DNA of 64,000 nt from Amphimedon queenslandica (Eukaryota > Porifera > Demospongiae > Haplosclerida > Niphatidae). This document shows positions 11,667-22,869 of this stretch, in pieces. Every line of letters begins with the position of its first letter. Position 1 is the first letter of the stretch. The notes beneath the pieces are model-generated. The model saw only the letters and a list, made by a program, of their open reading frames with translations. It did not search any database and had not been told where the DNA came from. The stretch spans positions 85,238 to 149,237 of the forward strand of contig NW_003546426.1 in assembly GCF_000090795.2 (NCBI RefSeq), in the 5' to 3' direction. The position numbers and the translations under genes were made by a program.

Positions 11667-11927
11667 TACCGTAAATGTTCAAATAAAAGCCCGGGCATTT
11701 ATTTCTTTCCAGGACAAAAAAATTGCGTAAAATAAAAAAAGAAAAAGTAAAACTGAGATTCGAACCCAGACCTCCAGGTTCATTGCACTCAGCTTAACAA
11801 ATTAGGCCATTTGGGATACTCTAAAGGTTGTGGTATTTATATTGAGTAAAATATGCGTATCTATACTTGGAAATTCTTAGTACCAGGCGTTTATTCAAGC
11901 CCGGCCTTTATTTGAACATTTACGGTA
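11667..11927. mobile_element. MITE with TACCGTAAATG ends inserted in the recombinase remnant
   Basis: The ends match as an inverted repeat of about 30 bases: TACCGTAAATGTTCAAATAA on the left, and ...TTTGAACATTTACGGTA on the right. The total is 261 bases. It carries no transposase. The tips share TACCGTAAA with the MITE at 10340, but the interior differs, so they are sister families at most. It contains a tRNA-like segment on the minus strand. It separates the two halves of the tyrosine-recombinase remnant and so is the younger insertion. Confidence 0.8.
11737..11816 (-). ncRNA. tRNA-like (SINE-type) module with pol III A and B boxes, inside a MITE
   Basis: Read on the minus strand, positions 809-798 (of 11 kb) give TGGCCTAATTTG, close to an A box, and 11766-11756 give GGTTCGAATCT, a perfect B box. 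The spacing is tRNA-like. The T-arm folds with a five-pair stem (CTGGG/CTCAG) around TTCGAAT, and a T-rich run follows that could end pol III transcription. No acceptor stem pairs, so it is not a functional tRNA gene. A tRNA-derived SINE fragment captured by a MITE is the simplest reading. Confidence 0.55.
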
Positions 11928-12475
11928 CAAGAAATACGTGAGCCATTGTCCACCTCGAAGAACAACTAACGCATTTTATTTGACTCCTTTGAAGAAACCT
12001 ACAGGTTCAATTTGGTACTCTAACATTCCTATTGGCCACAATACTTTATCAAAGACCGTTCGTAGGCTTTGTAAATCAGCAGATATCGATTGTTTTAAAA
12101 CCAATCATTCTTTAAGAGTGACAGTAGCCACAAGGTTGTTTCAATCAGGAACAGATGAACAATTGATTATGGATCACACTGGTCATCGCAGTATTGATGG
12201 CATTAGAGCCTACAAACGAATATCTCAAGATCAAGAAAAAGAAGTTTCATCAGTATTAAACAAAGAATATGAACGAAAGGTTGCACTAGATGAAGATAAG
12301 GAAAACAGTTACGAACCACCATCAAGCAAAAAAAGGTCAACTGCAGATACTGTTACATTTACCCTCTCTAACTGCTCAAAATATATTACTATAAACTATT
12401 AAAACAATACCAAATAACACAAAACTATAATTTAAAATACACATGTAATCAATTAATAGTATTATTTAATTTACT

Positions 12476-12590
12476 GGGAAATTATTTATTGAACCTCCCG
12501 GGAATTTACTTATTGAACCTCCCGGGCTACTTATTCAACCTCCTGGGAAATTATTTATTAACCTCCCGGAAAATTGGAGGTAAGTTAGTT
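12476..12590. repeat. Short tandem repeat, ~30-base unit (TTATTGAACCTCCCGGGAA)
   Basis: About four imperfect direct copies of a unit with the core 'ttattgaacctcccggg' follow one another. The unit varies in length and sequence, and no spacer diversity of a CRISPR kind is present. It lies downstream of the recombinase remnant. No function is evident. Confidence 0.6.
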
Positions 12591-13089
12591 ATTTATGAAC
12601 CTAAAACCAAGCAATCTGATTGGTCAATTTACAACTAGGCATGGTAGAATTTTACTTCTTCAGGCCCCCATGCCACACCATTTGTGTAAAATCTAGCTAT
12701 TGTAATGAGTTTGACAAATTGACATGCATTGATGGAATAAGTGTGGGCCACACAGGTCAGCTTTTATATTAATTTTATCAACAAATACATACAATGCGAG
12801 TTGCTAGCTCTCACTACACACAATAAACTATGGGAGCCAGCGAGAGGATTAAGGCAATAGTTTTCTGACCTTTTTATCACAGAAACCAGGTCTGGAAGTG
12901 AACCATACGAGTGGAGAAGATTCAGAAGAATAGTCAATTGATCGAGAGCAATCCCTGTTTGTTCACCTGTGGTGCTAACGAGCAAAGCCGAGGGGGAAAT
13001 TTAGGAGAGATCCCCCGGAAACGTGTTGTATAATTATTAATGGTTAAAATAATTGCACTCTAATAATTAAGTGCATTAATGAGTAAAGT

Positions 13090-13405
13090 TTTGTAAGTCA
13101 TAATTAGCCAGGTTAGCACCTTCAGACCAAACAGCATACGAACTGTTGTCTATTTCTATCTGTCTGATAACAGACAATGTCCCTCTCCACCTATATCAGC
13201 ACCACACTCTGGACACTTTGTAACTTGAGTAGCTCCACCACATTCGCCGATAGCATAAAAATGACCGTTGGGGCACTTGTACCATGCACCTTCCTCATAA
13301 TTATTGCTAAGTCCTGCATTGTGAAAATTTCCCACATGTTCCCCACAGCTATGAGTTATAATGACTGCAATCCAGTGTTGAAGAGTGCATAAACTAGTAT
13401 TACAA
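13090..13405 (-). pseudogene. Decayed fragment of the 3' part of ZNFX1-like gene C
   Basis: On the minus strand 13156-13300 encodes an RZ-type finger (GAWYKCPNGHFYAIGECGGA, then C..C, then GGEGH) almost identical to the C-terminus of gene C. At the DNA level 13090-13290 matches 25508-25735, with a short internal deletion that shifts the frame at the tail. 13320-13405 then matches 26960-27065 of gene C, so about 1.2 kb of the parent is missing between them. It lies between genes A and B in the same orientation as gene C. It is best read as the leftover of a tandem duplication whose end fell inside gene C. Confidence 0.85.
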
Positions 13406-13410
13406 GTCCA

Positions 13411-15252
13411 TCTGAAGCCTAATAGAGTCAATATGAAGTGACAACGAAAATGAAGATATATGTACCTCTTATTATTGTAGTGTGATAAGCTATTAAATTG
13501 ATATCATCCAGATCATAGCTATGATCATAACATAGCTTTTTATTTATATTACTGACACCAGCACATTCTGTACTATAACCATAAGAATCTGATAGTCTTC
13601 ATATTGGTGATACATTATCATTACTTGAATTTACTTCTAGTAATAGTACTGTAACATATGATGAAGTGTCCTATTTGTCGGAGACAATACATAAAATAAA
13701 AATTTTGACCAATATTATTACCCAGCAAGGTTATTGTAGTAGCAGAAATAACTGCAGGGACAACATTAATATCTGAACCAGGATCATATTAAGACAATTA
13801 CGATGATTTAAATTATTTTTATTGATTTAACCAATGGTCACTGATACTCCCGGTAAGAATGATGAGGTAATAAAAATCTTTAAAGACATGTCGGAGTGTC
13901 TTTTTCTGTTCGAGAAAATCACCCTATTTACAATTATTACACATGTGATAGCAACACTTGGAATAGAGCTAATATACTATACAAGAGACTATCTAACCTT
14001 TGAATGATTTTTCAATGATTTTGTAATTTTATAATATTCAATAACAGGTTCTCCAGCATTCAAAATTATGTGCCCCACTGTATTTCCTATCTATTGAAGT
14101 TTATTACAATAAGAATAAAGTTTTATAATTATGTGTCGTGGGTAATGAAAACCAAGCTAAACTATATAGTACATGACATACATATTCTGACCTTACGTGA
14201 ACAAGCCACTGAGAAACATACAACTGCCATAAAAAGAGAGCAATAAAAAAGAGAAATAGATAATAGCTGCTAGCTCCTGTTTCATGATTATAGTTATAAT
14301 AAATAATTATAAAATCTAATCATTAGTAATACATAAATACAGCTATTGGGACAGACCTTGCAAACCATGTATCACAAACACAACCTATTTGAATTTAATA
14401 AACTATGCAAAATAAAGTTGTGTGGTCATATTATTATACAAAATAGTACAACTGCCAATTGGCAAGGTCTATGCAAAGAGTGTAGTTGTGTGTCTATTGT
14501 TTATAAGTATAAGGTCAGATTAGACTATTGCTCCTATAATTGTTTACACAAACTGTAATATGCAATAGAATAGAAATGAGAAATTGTTTCACTGTGGCTT
14601 CTACAATTTGATTACTTTACAATTTACATACAAAATGTTACGCACATTGTGTAGCTTAAAGTAAATGTATCTGTTACTGTCTATAGATGTATAATAATCA
14701 CCCCTTTAACATTTCACTGTGAGCTTTGGAGCATCAGAACTGTATTTTAGTCAAAAACTGAAATAGCCCTTTATGCATTAATTGCATAACATAATGTCCA
14801 CTATTTTGGTATTATAAATTGGAGTTAGCTAAAGGCATGGTAAATAAAATAAAGAAATTTTTGGCAAAAACAAATTATAATTTTCTTATTTTGGTGTTAA
14901 CACCATACAGGTATCATGTTTAATGTAACGTCATTATAGGAGGTAGAATTCATATTTGAGAGATGGGTGAAGAGGTAAATAAGGAAAGTATGGCAGAATT
15001 ATACTGTTTGGTTTACTCATTCATTTTATAAAATTAGCTAGTCAAATAAGCCAAACAAGCCAAATAGCTTGAAGCATTATGGAAACAGAGTAAATAATTA
15101 AAAATATTCATCAATAATAAACAGCACAAGCTAATCACAATTATATTTTTCACTAATAATAAAGTAACAGCACAATTAACATAAACAGCACAATTATAAT
15201 TAGATATAATATAAGCTTCATTAATAGTAAATTTTATTTATTACTATCTAAG
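13411..15252. other. Spacer downstream of gene B
   Basis: No gene is supported. The part near 13735-13830 resembles the 3' flank of gene A (1459-1560). The last ~100 bases before gene B's stop also resemble those before gene A's stop. The 3' UTR of gene B must lie here. Confidence 0.5.
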
Positions 15253-18200
15253 TTACTTTGAGCTACGGCATTCAGTACATTCTGAATTCCTTTGATAAAT
15301 AGCAGGAACAAAGTAAATGTGACCAGCACGCCTACATTTATACCATTCTCCTTTAGTTATTTTTGGTACAGATACTGGAACTACTTCATAAACACCGTTG
15401 CGATGAATTGCTGGTAAATACTCTTCATACTTCTCATAAGTTAGCCTCAAATTGTGATCTTCGTCCATTTGCTGCAGTAGACTATGAAGTGGTTGTTTGA
15501 TATTAGATGGTGAATAAATTCTTTTTGCCAGAGCAAGAAGGCTAAAACGAAAAAACTCACTTTCAATATCATAAATGATTTGAGTTGATATTCTTGCTCC
15601 TTTTGAGTCTAAAGTTTTAACTATTGACGAAATAAAACCAGCAAGTGTTTCTTTGTCACATTCAGGAAAGCGACTGACATTTATCAAAAGCTGCATGGCA
15701 TTAGCAATTAAATTAATGACACATCGTGTTTCTGAGTCGTCCCTTTTAATATTCTTGAATAGTTGCCTTGCAACTTCACGGTCCATTTTTGATTCATCTG
15801 TGTCATCAATTGTTTCATCAGTAAATAGTTGCTGTTTGATTTGGCTTATATCTTCAGCTCTTTCCCTGCTCAACTTCCAGTAATGGGGTATGAAAAAAGG
15901 TTTTGAGCAGGCAGGACAAGTCAAAGGGCATATTAATGAACTATCCTTTGATGCAAATCGTTGATCCAAATATCTCACAGTGTAAATATGACCACAATCA
16001 AGTTGCACACATGGCTCATCTCCTTTTGATTTCTTTCCTATTCTCCTGACATCTTGAAGGTATTTACTTTTATTGCAAATAAAACAACATTGTTTAAGAC
16101 ACCGATCACCACAAACACCAGAACAGGGATGATGACATTTTTGTAATGGTTTTGGGCAAGCTCGATCACATGCCGGTTTATCACATACTTGACTACAAAT
16201 CTGTGTGCATTGCTGATGTGAACACTCAACAATGCATTTTTCTTGACACTTTTGAGCTGTGCAAGGTTTAAAGCATTCATGCTTGCAAGGGTCTTTACTA
16301 TGTGGACAAACAGAGAGTAAACAAGGCTTCTGACACATATCTGTAAGGCCATAACAAGGTAATGACGCAAAGTGCCCACAAAATCTGTTCACTTGTAAAT
16401 CATATGCACATGGAGCATGTATTCGTCTAGTGTAACATTCCCCACACTTTCCAGAACAATAGTGGCCACAGCTGAGCTTCTTTGAGCAATTTTTAGTACA
16501 GGAGCAAACTTCTTGTGGGTCTCCACATTTGAATTTATGTGCATGCCCACATTTACAATTTTTAACATAACTTTCATTACATACTTCAGAGCATTCCTCG
16601 TGACACTTATTAGAGCACCGGTGACCACAAGGCAGATTCTTAAGGCATGGTTCTTCACAAATAATGGTGTTCTGTAAATGACATGTAACCTTTTCAATTT
16701 TATGACCGTTGGGGCAACAGTATGTGACTTTGACTGTACATTTAGTAGTACAAGGAGAACTGCATTTTTCTTGACATGGATGACCACACTGTAATGTTTT
16801 AGTACATGGCTCATTGCATGTATAGTTCTTGCTCTTAAATAAATTAATTCTTGTTTGTAGATGGTCTTTGCAGCTAACAGTAGTTACATGATTACACGGT
16901 AAGGCCAGCTCTTTTGGTTCATTACATTCATAAAGTAAACAAAGCTCACCACACTGCCCTTGGCACAGATGTCCACAAGCTTTCTTCTTTTCACAAGGTT
17001 TAGTACATTTAGCACTTTTAGGGTCTTGGTAGCATGGAATGACGTTACTGTGTAAGCAAGAGGAAAAGAATTTTGTGACTGGCTCTCGGCATAAGATATC
17101 ACATTCTTCATAGCACATTTTTTGGCAGACATGTTTACACTTGAAGACCTTTTGACACATTTCATGACACTCTGCATTTAAAACTTTTTCATAGCAAAGC
17201 ATGGTTTTTTCATGACCACATTTTGGTAGTTTTCTTAAAACAGGTACTTCACAGTTTCCACAGTCTTCATAACATTTTTTGCAGCAAATATGTCCATTGG
17301 GGCATTTTTTAGAGCAAGGCTGGAAACACCATGCCAAATAAGGGTCACTATGACATGGTAAATCTTGTTCATGACCACAGTTAGGCATTACACTTTTAAC
17401 AAGGACAGTGCAAGGTTTACATCCTTCCCAACATTTAAGCAGGCAATCATGTATGCCATTCTCACACTTGTTTGGACATTTACTCAAGCATTTAAGATTT
17501 TGTAGGTCTTCACAGCATTTCACTTCTTGAGTATGTCCAAATGGACAACTGGGTACTGTCTTGATCACAGTAACTTTGCATGGAGGACAGTCTTTGTAGC
17601 ATTTACTTTTGCAGGGATGCTCTCCATTTGCACATAGCCTTTCACATGGTTCATTACATTTATAATCTTCATGGTCAAGATCAGTCAAATGACATGACCG
17701 CTTGCATTGATGGCCACAGTCAAGACGATATGTACAAGGCATGTCACAACCACCTTCTGGAAAAAATTTAATGAAATCATCTGGTTTCTCAATGGCTGCT
17801 TTAAATGAAGGATGATTGTGGCAATGAAGAGAAAATGCAGAGCCAAGACAACCTTCCCCTTCAACATATTGTAAGATACAATCCCAAATTGGAACAACTT
17901 CCCGAAGCATGTCAAAATTTCCAAAACAATAAAAGCCCATTCTTGCTCGGGATAAAGCAACACAGACACGATTTTCTTCTTTCAAGAAGCCAACAGTCTT
18001 CATTCTATTGCTTCGCACGAGTGACAATATAATTATGTCATTTTCTTCTCCTTGAAAATTGTCAACGTTGACCACTTGAACCCCTTCAAACTCTTTCTTG
18101 GGCATTCTATCTCGAACACACAGCAGCTGACCAGTGTAAGCAGTAAGTATGGTGATACTTGAAGGACCATATCCTTGTTTAAGAAAATGTCGGCATAAAG

Positions 18201-21200
18201 ATACGACAAAATCAGCTTCTACAACATTTGAATGGCTTAACAAATGCTCAACTTCTCTTTCTGGGTAACTGTGGTTGAAAAAAAACATATTTTTGTCAAA
18301 GCTTCTAATGCTGTCATATGACTTAACCGTTTCATGGTCAATCAACTCATCATATATAGAAGGATGTACTAATTTGGATATCTGTGGTCTCATTCTATGT
18401 TGAATAAGAAGAGTAGCGTGAGGAAGATTGTTGAGCAGCAACCTTTCAAAAAGTGAAATCTCAAACTTGAGCCTTTTCGCTAAGTCATACTCATTTGGTT
18501 TAGGACGCAGTTGCTTGTGGTCTCCAATCAATATGAGATGCTGTGTACCAGCATTAAGAGCTGATACAATATGAGACTCTAATACTTCAGCAGCTTCTTC
18601 AACTATTACTATCTTAGGCTTGACAAGGTGTAGAATATGTTGATATTTTGCTGCTCCAGTTGTTGTCATACCAATGACGTCAGCTTTTTCCAAAGCAATA
18701 CGATCTAGTTGTTGCTGTGCTGCTTTGAAATTTTGACATTCCTCTTCATATTGTGCTAGCAACACTTCATTTTTATTGAAAAGTTGCATTTTATTTTTTT
18801 GAATCCAAAATTTGAAAAGCCTGTATCTGTTTATTTTGCTAAGGCATGTAACATCTCTAATATCTTTCTCCTCTTCTGGCTCCATTGGCTCAACATTGCT
18901 AGATCTAATATGACTCAAAATTGAATTAATTTCTGCCTTAGTTTTTCTCAAAAACGATTGATCTTCTGACTCCAAATCTTTTTGATTCTGTTCACCAAGG
19001 GCAACACCACTAACTTCCCCTTCTTCAGCATTCTCTTTTAATTTAAGAGGAGTGTAAGCATCGTCATCCAATCGTCTATTAGACTCTTCAATCTCAGCTT
19101 CTCCTGTTACATCAATTTTTTCTATAGCATCGTCATTGTCATCATCATCATCATCATCCTCTTCTTTGCTTTGATGGTCTGATTTGGTCTCATTATCAGA
19201 GCTATTGTTGCCATGCTGCTGCTCATCTTCATTATGCTCTAGTGCATCATGCATGTGTACACCTGGAGTGACAAAGCTTGAATGATCCCAAAATCCTAAC
19301 CATACCTCCAAAGCTAAATTTTCATCATTTAGCTTTTCCCGACCAAGCATTACTAACTGGTAATAATGGCGTCCATATATGACAGGTCTTAGTAAAAACA
19401 TGCCATTACTAATAATGAATTCATTGATAGGGTTCTGGATTACTCTCTGAAGGGTGTTCCATTTTATCTTTGATGCAGTATTTATAACATCATCTTTCTG
19501 TTCGTAAATTTTTCGTATCATATAATATGGCACTGCTCTTTTACGAGCATTAAAAAGACTACACTTCTTGATATCCTCACTTTTGCTCCTACCACCAACC
19601 CTTACAATGTTAGGGGTTTTTAGTTTGCCATCCATGCTTATTCTGTGATGAATGATGCCTTCCAAAAACTGGTCAAGAGCATGATTAGTGTAGCACATGA
19701 CTAAAATTGGTGATGACATATGCGGATCCCACACCAATCGATTTTGAAGCAACGTTTGAACAATTTTATATCCAATGTACGTCTTCCCAGTGCCAGGTGG
19801 GCCTTGAATGACTGAGATCTCTTGTGTGAGAGCCATTCTGATTGCATTGATTTGTGATGCATCCAATTCTAATTCATCTTCAGAAGGCCAAGAACTCTCA
19901 TCTGTAATATTGATTGTGTGTTTAGAGAGTTCTGACAAATCAAAATCAGCATCACGGCCAGTAACCACCTTTTTCTTTAACTGATTTGTGGGGTAAAGCC
20001 AGGATATATTATACTGTGTATCACACTGTAAATAAGATGGATGGTTAACTGGAACTGGTTTATTTTCAATAAGGTAGCGCTTAAATGGCATTGTGGTGGT
20101 TTCTGCAGTCTGTAGACTATGCAAAATGTGACGGCTAGCTTCAAAATATGCTCTAGACTCAATTACAGTGAAATGAGTCTTCTGAATATGCTGAAACAAT
20201 TCCATATTATTCTCAAAATGAACGTGGAAGATTCCTTTCGGTAGTTCTTCTGGTTTTCTATCTGAAACAGTTGAAAAATATATTTCTCCTTGAAATCGAT
20301 CATTCTTTGGTGAAAAACAAAGTAATGAGCCAAAAATGAGACGCTTTGAATTCACCAAATTTTTTCGCTGACGTAGTTGACTAACATCAAAATGTGCCTT
20401 GAAGCAGAGCCCACTTTCTGTAAATTCTGGCTCAGTAAGACGTACATCATTATATACATAAATGTCAGTGAGACGTCCCGTTTGCTTTGGAGAGCAATAC
20501 TGCAGAATTCCCCTTCTTAATGGAGCCAAGAAATCTTCACGTAAAAGACGAAACTGTATATCATAGTAATGCTCCCAATCAGTGTACGCTCCATTGATAA
20601 TATTGGATCTCAGTCGTGGCGGACTAGTAGAGCATATCTCATCTATTGTAGGTAAAATTGGCATAGTACGATAAAGACTGTTGTCCCATTCTTCATTGAT
20701 ACAGATGTTTGGTGGTTTCTTTTTTTCCATACGATGTTCCTTAGCTTCATTGCATTGCTTTTTAAGCTCTGTTACCATATGCAGCTCATTAGTATCAATA
20801 GATATGCTGGCTATAGATTCAGAAAGGTCGTCAATTGGTAAAGCATACAATGCTGATGAAGGCATGATAGCTACTAACTTTTGAAACAGCAACAGAAGTT
20901 GAGATGTCATGGATTGATCAGCTTGGCAGACATAGCTCTTAAGAAGACACTGAAACTCAGAGCATCTACCACTTAAAAATTCAGCAATTATCATGGTTGC
21001 TTCTTCTGGAACTTCGTCTCTTGCTTCACAAATTTTAAATAGCAAATCAATAACTGTAGCAATATATAAATCTTTTGATTTTACATGTATTTTGCTGCAG
21101 CTTTGTAATGACTCTTGAAAGCCTTTCATGCCACAATAAATTTTATAAACAACTTCGCATGGAGGTAACTTAGCTAAATCTGTCAAATCTGTGAGTTCCA

Positions 21201-21630
21201 TTCTATAAACCTGTGTTGATTGAGCCCTGCTTCTACTCCTATATCTCCCTCTACCACCTCTTCTTTTCTGTTTAGTTGCACCTTTCATGCCATCTATTGC
21301 ATCCTCTTCTTTCTTGTCATTGTTATTGCCTATAATTTTTCCTGCTCTTCTTGTTTTTCCTCTAGTAGGTAATGGAACTGTTTCAATAGAATCACTGCTT
21401 GTTTTAAGACCTCCCCTATCTTTCCTTATTCGTCCCCTTCTCCCTCTTCCTCCTCTTCCTCTTCTAGAGCTACAACCACTGTATTCAGAGTCACAATGAA
21501 TTTTATGGTCAAAAATGTCAACATGGTGGCTAACGGCATTAGATGCGCCTCTACTTCTCTTTTTTCTTTCTCTCCTTTTCTTTTTGGGTCCATCATTGCT
21601 TGTAACCTCTTGCTCATCACTGCTACTCAT
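15253..21630 (-). CDS. ZNFX1: ZNFX1-like NFX1-type zinc-finger SF1 helicase, copy B
   Basis: A 2125-residue protein if started at 21630 (MSSSDEQEV). This start is preferred over an in-frame ATG at 21732 because it aligns with copy A's start and a TTTAG acceptor lies just upstream. The N-terminus has a basic KKKRRERKKRSRG run (a possible nuclear signal) and RG-rich patches. The SF1 helicase has GPPGTGKT near 606, an acidic insert with a run of Asp (about 800-900), VEEAAEVLESH near 1008, GDHKQLRP near 1033, QHRMRP and FQGEEND. About a dozen CGHxC...C NFX1 fingers follow, then a derived RZ-like end (WYKCRRAGH...CTEC). Parts of the helicase are nearly identical in DNA to copy A, while the finger region is well diverged. 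The likely role is RNA sensing or small-RNA/antiviral defence, inferred from ZNFX1. No coding intron is seen. Confidence 0.93.
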   Translation of the reverse strand: MSSSDEQEVTSNDGPKKKRRERKKRSRGASNAVSHHVDIFDHKIHCDSEYSGCSSRRGRGGRGRRGRIRKDRGGLKTSSDSIETVPLPTRGKTRRAGKIIGNNNDKKEEDAIDGMKGATKQKRRGGRGRYRSRSRAQSTQVYRMELTDLTDLAKLPPCEVVYKIYCGMKGFQESLQSCSKIHVKSKDLYIATVIDLLFKICEARDEVPEEATMIIAEFLSGRCSEFQCLLKSYVCQADQSMTSQLLLLFQKLVAIMPSSALYALPIDDLSESIASISIDTNELHMVTELKKQCNEAKEHRMEKKKPPNICINEEWDNSLYRTMPILPTIDEICSTSPPRLRSNIINGAYTDWEHYYDIQFRLLREDFLAPLRRGILQYCSPKQTGRLTDIYVYNDVRLTEPEFTESGLCFKAHFDVSQLRQRKNLVNSKRLIFGSLLCFSPKNDRFQGEIYFSTVSDRKPEELPKGIFHVHFENNMELFQHIQKTHFTVIESRAYFEASRHILHSLQTAETTTMPFKRYLIENKPVPVNHPSYLQCDTQYNISWLYPTNQLKKKVVTGRDADFDLSELSKHTINITDESSWPSEDELELDASQINAIRMALTQEISVIQGPPGTGKTYIGYKIVQTLLQNRLVWDPHMSSPILVMCYTNHALDQFLEGIIHHRISMDGKLKTPNIVRVGGRSKSEDIKKCSLFNARKRAVPYYMIRKIYEQKDDVINTASKIKWNTLQRVIQNPINEFIISNGMFLLRPVIYGRHYYQLVMLGREKLNDENLALEVWLGFWDHSSFVTPGVHMHDALEHNEDEQQHGNNSSDNETKSDHQSKEEDDDDDDDNDDAIEKIDVTGEAEIEESNRRLDDDAYTPLKLKENAEEGEVSGVALGEQNQKDLESEDQSFLRKTKAEINSILSHIRSSNVEPMEPEEEKDIRDVTCLSKINRYRLFKFWIQKNKMQLFNKNEVLLAQYEEECQNFKAAQQQLDRIALEKADVIGMTTTGAAKYQHILHLVKPKIVIVEEAAEVLESHIVSALNAGTQHLILIGDHKQLRPKPNEYDLAKRLKFEISLFERLLLNNLPHATLLIQHRMRPQISKLVHPSIYDELIDHETVKSYDSIRSFDKNMFFFNHSYPEREVEHLLSHSNVVEADFVVSLCRHFLKQGYGPSSITILTAYTGQLLCVRDRMPKKEFEGVQVVNVDNFQGEENDIIILSLVRSNRMKTVGFLKEENRVCVALSRARMGFYCFGNFDMLREVVPIWDCILQYVEGEGCLGSAFSLHCHNHPSFKAAIEKPDDFIKFFPEGGCDMPCTYRLDCGHQCKRSCHLTDLDHEDYKCNEPCERLCANGEHPCKSKCYKDCPPCKVTVIKTVPSCPFGHTQEVKCCEDLQNLKCLSKCPNKCENGIHDCLLKCWEGCKPCTVLVKSVMPNCGHEQDLPCHSDPYLAWCFQPCSKKCPNGHICCKKCYEDCGNCEVPVLRKLPKCGHEKTMLCYEKVLNAECHEMCQKVFKCKHVCQKMCYEECDILCREPVTKFFSSCLHSNVIPCYQDPKSAKCTKPCEKKKACGHLCQGQCGELCLLYECNEPKELALPCNHVTTVSCKDHLQTRINLFKSKNYTCNEPCTKTLQCGHPCQEKCSSPCTTKCTVKVTYCCPNGHKIEKVTCHLQNTIICEEPCLKNLPCGHRCSNKCHEECSEVCNESYVKNCKCGHAHKFKCGDPQEVCSCTKNCSKKLSCGHYCSGKCGECYTRRIHAPCAYDLQVNRFCGHFASLPCYGLTDMCQKPCLLSVCPHSKDPCKHECFKPCTAQKCQEKCIVECSHQQCTQICSQVCDKPACDRACPKPLQKCHHPCSGVCGDRCLKQCCFICNKSKYLQDVRRIGKKSKGDEPCVQLDCGHIYTVRYLDQRFASKDSSLICPLTCPACSKPFFIPHYWKLSRERAEDISQIKQQLFTDETIDDTDESKMDREVARQLFKNIKRDDSETRCVINLIANAMQLLINVSRFPECDKETLAGFISSIVKTLDSKGARISTQIIYDIESEFFRFSLLALAKRIYSPSNIKQPLHSLLQQMDEDHNLRLTYEKYEEYLPAIHRNGVYEVVPVSVPKITKGEWYKCRRAGHIYFVPAIYQRNSECTECRSSK

Positions 21631-22869
21631 TATTAACCTAAATACATTAATAAAACATGAATGTACATGTATATCTCCTATTAAATAAAAACTGTTGGCC
21701 TCATTTATACAACTCGCTTCCCTAGATTTCACTGCACATTTATATTATATGCACGATCTAGTAGCTGTATATCTAATATCATTTGCTCTATCAACTTTGC
21801 TGAAACAGAAATGGTGTGAAATGTATAGCAAGCACAGTTTCATTTCTTTATTGTGTAAACATATAAAACATATCAATAAAACCCATTACAATAAAGAAAT
21901 TAGCTGCAAATAGTGCGTGCTTAAACACAATTATTCGTGGTGGTTGTACAGCTGTTAGTCAACATCATCACAGTAAAAATGGCCTTCCATCATTTCAAAC
22001 TTGCCATCAACATTCTATTTATAAATGTACATAGGCAGTGGTGTATTCCTATATTTTAATTTCCGCAGTTTCCAGTGCTTTCAGAAGTGGTAATTACGAA
22101 GTATTCACACTAAGAGAGCCATTGGGTTGAAATTACCTCAGTGAAGAAAAATGCAGAAATAAATGTGGTAAAATCACATCATTTTTTGTGCATTTTCCTG
22201 AGTTTCTGTTCAACAAAATACTTCTCTGTGTGTAATTATACATACATACAACTTTTATCTGGTATTATCGAAGAATTTTACAATGTAGGACTAGTTTTCA
22301 AGAGTGGTACAATTAATAGAGGTACAGTCAGAATGAGATCACCAAAATAGTGTAAAATAAATATTTATAACATAGTCGTAATAATCATCTGTCATCCTTC
22401 TCTCAATATTATGTCTTTTATAAATCTGGTGATGGTAGAAAAACTCTTTTCCATCTTTGTTTGAAAATGAGGCTCAGAAATTACCGCACTAAGCATTTGG
22501 GTCCAAGGTATACTTTATTGAAGACGTGAAAGAGTATTTCAATTAGTAATCTGCACTGCTCTTAATCTGACCTATTTACTATAAAATTACACGCCATAAA
22601 ATTATCTACATGTATGTTGTGTAAATGAGGCCAACAATACAATGAATAATTAGAAGGTAATCCTATAAAAATAGCTAAAAAAGAATTCTCAATTTTCATT
22701 ACATTTAATGCACATACATATTCGTATGAAACTATTTTTAGAAATCACCAGTTAACTAATGAGCAATAACAAGTAGTGATTTGACTCATGTATTTTAAGG
22801 AGCATAATTATGAGCCACACAGAGAAATACTGTGAACTTTAAGGCACTACACATGTACATGTTGTAATA

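Larger units (their letters stand above)
11222..12402 (+). mobile_element. Crypton/KIAA1958-type tyrosine recombinase remnant, broken
   Basis: Two coding stretches lie on the same strand. The left one (about 11222-11650) has a Ser/Thr-rich tract followed by SRFAAPKDDEAVLAAQKSA, which resembles the N-terminal lead-in of animal Crypton-derived (KIAA1958/ZMYM2-like, DUF3504) proteins. The right one (about 11929-12402) has NHSLRVTVATRLF, then DHTGHRS and then AYKR. This is the HxxR...HxxH/R...Y arrangement of a tyrosine recombinase catalytic domain. Between them lie a 10-base gap and an inserted MITE (11667-11927). The element is incomplete and looks broken in more than one place. DIRS-type elements also carry tyrosine recombinases, but nothing else of that kind is seen. 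Confidence 0.6.

Noticed and set aside
11737-11816. A functional tRNA gene
   Set aside because: The B box and T-arm are good, but there is no pairing acceptor stem and it lies inside a MITE. It is a tRNA-derived fragment.
12476-12590. Possible CRISPR-like array
   Set aside because: The repeats are imperfect, adjacent without unique spacers of constant length, and the host is eukaryotic. It is a plain short tandem repeat.
21631-21732. Extra N-terminal 34 residues of ZNFX1-like gene B
   Set aside because: The upstream ATG adds residues without counterpart in gene A, and an acceptor-like TTTAG lies just before the internal ATG at 21630. It is probably UTR or intron.
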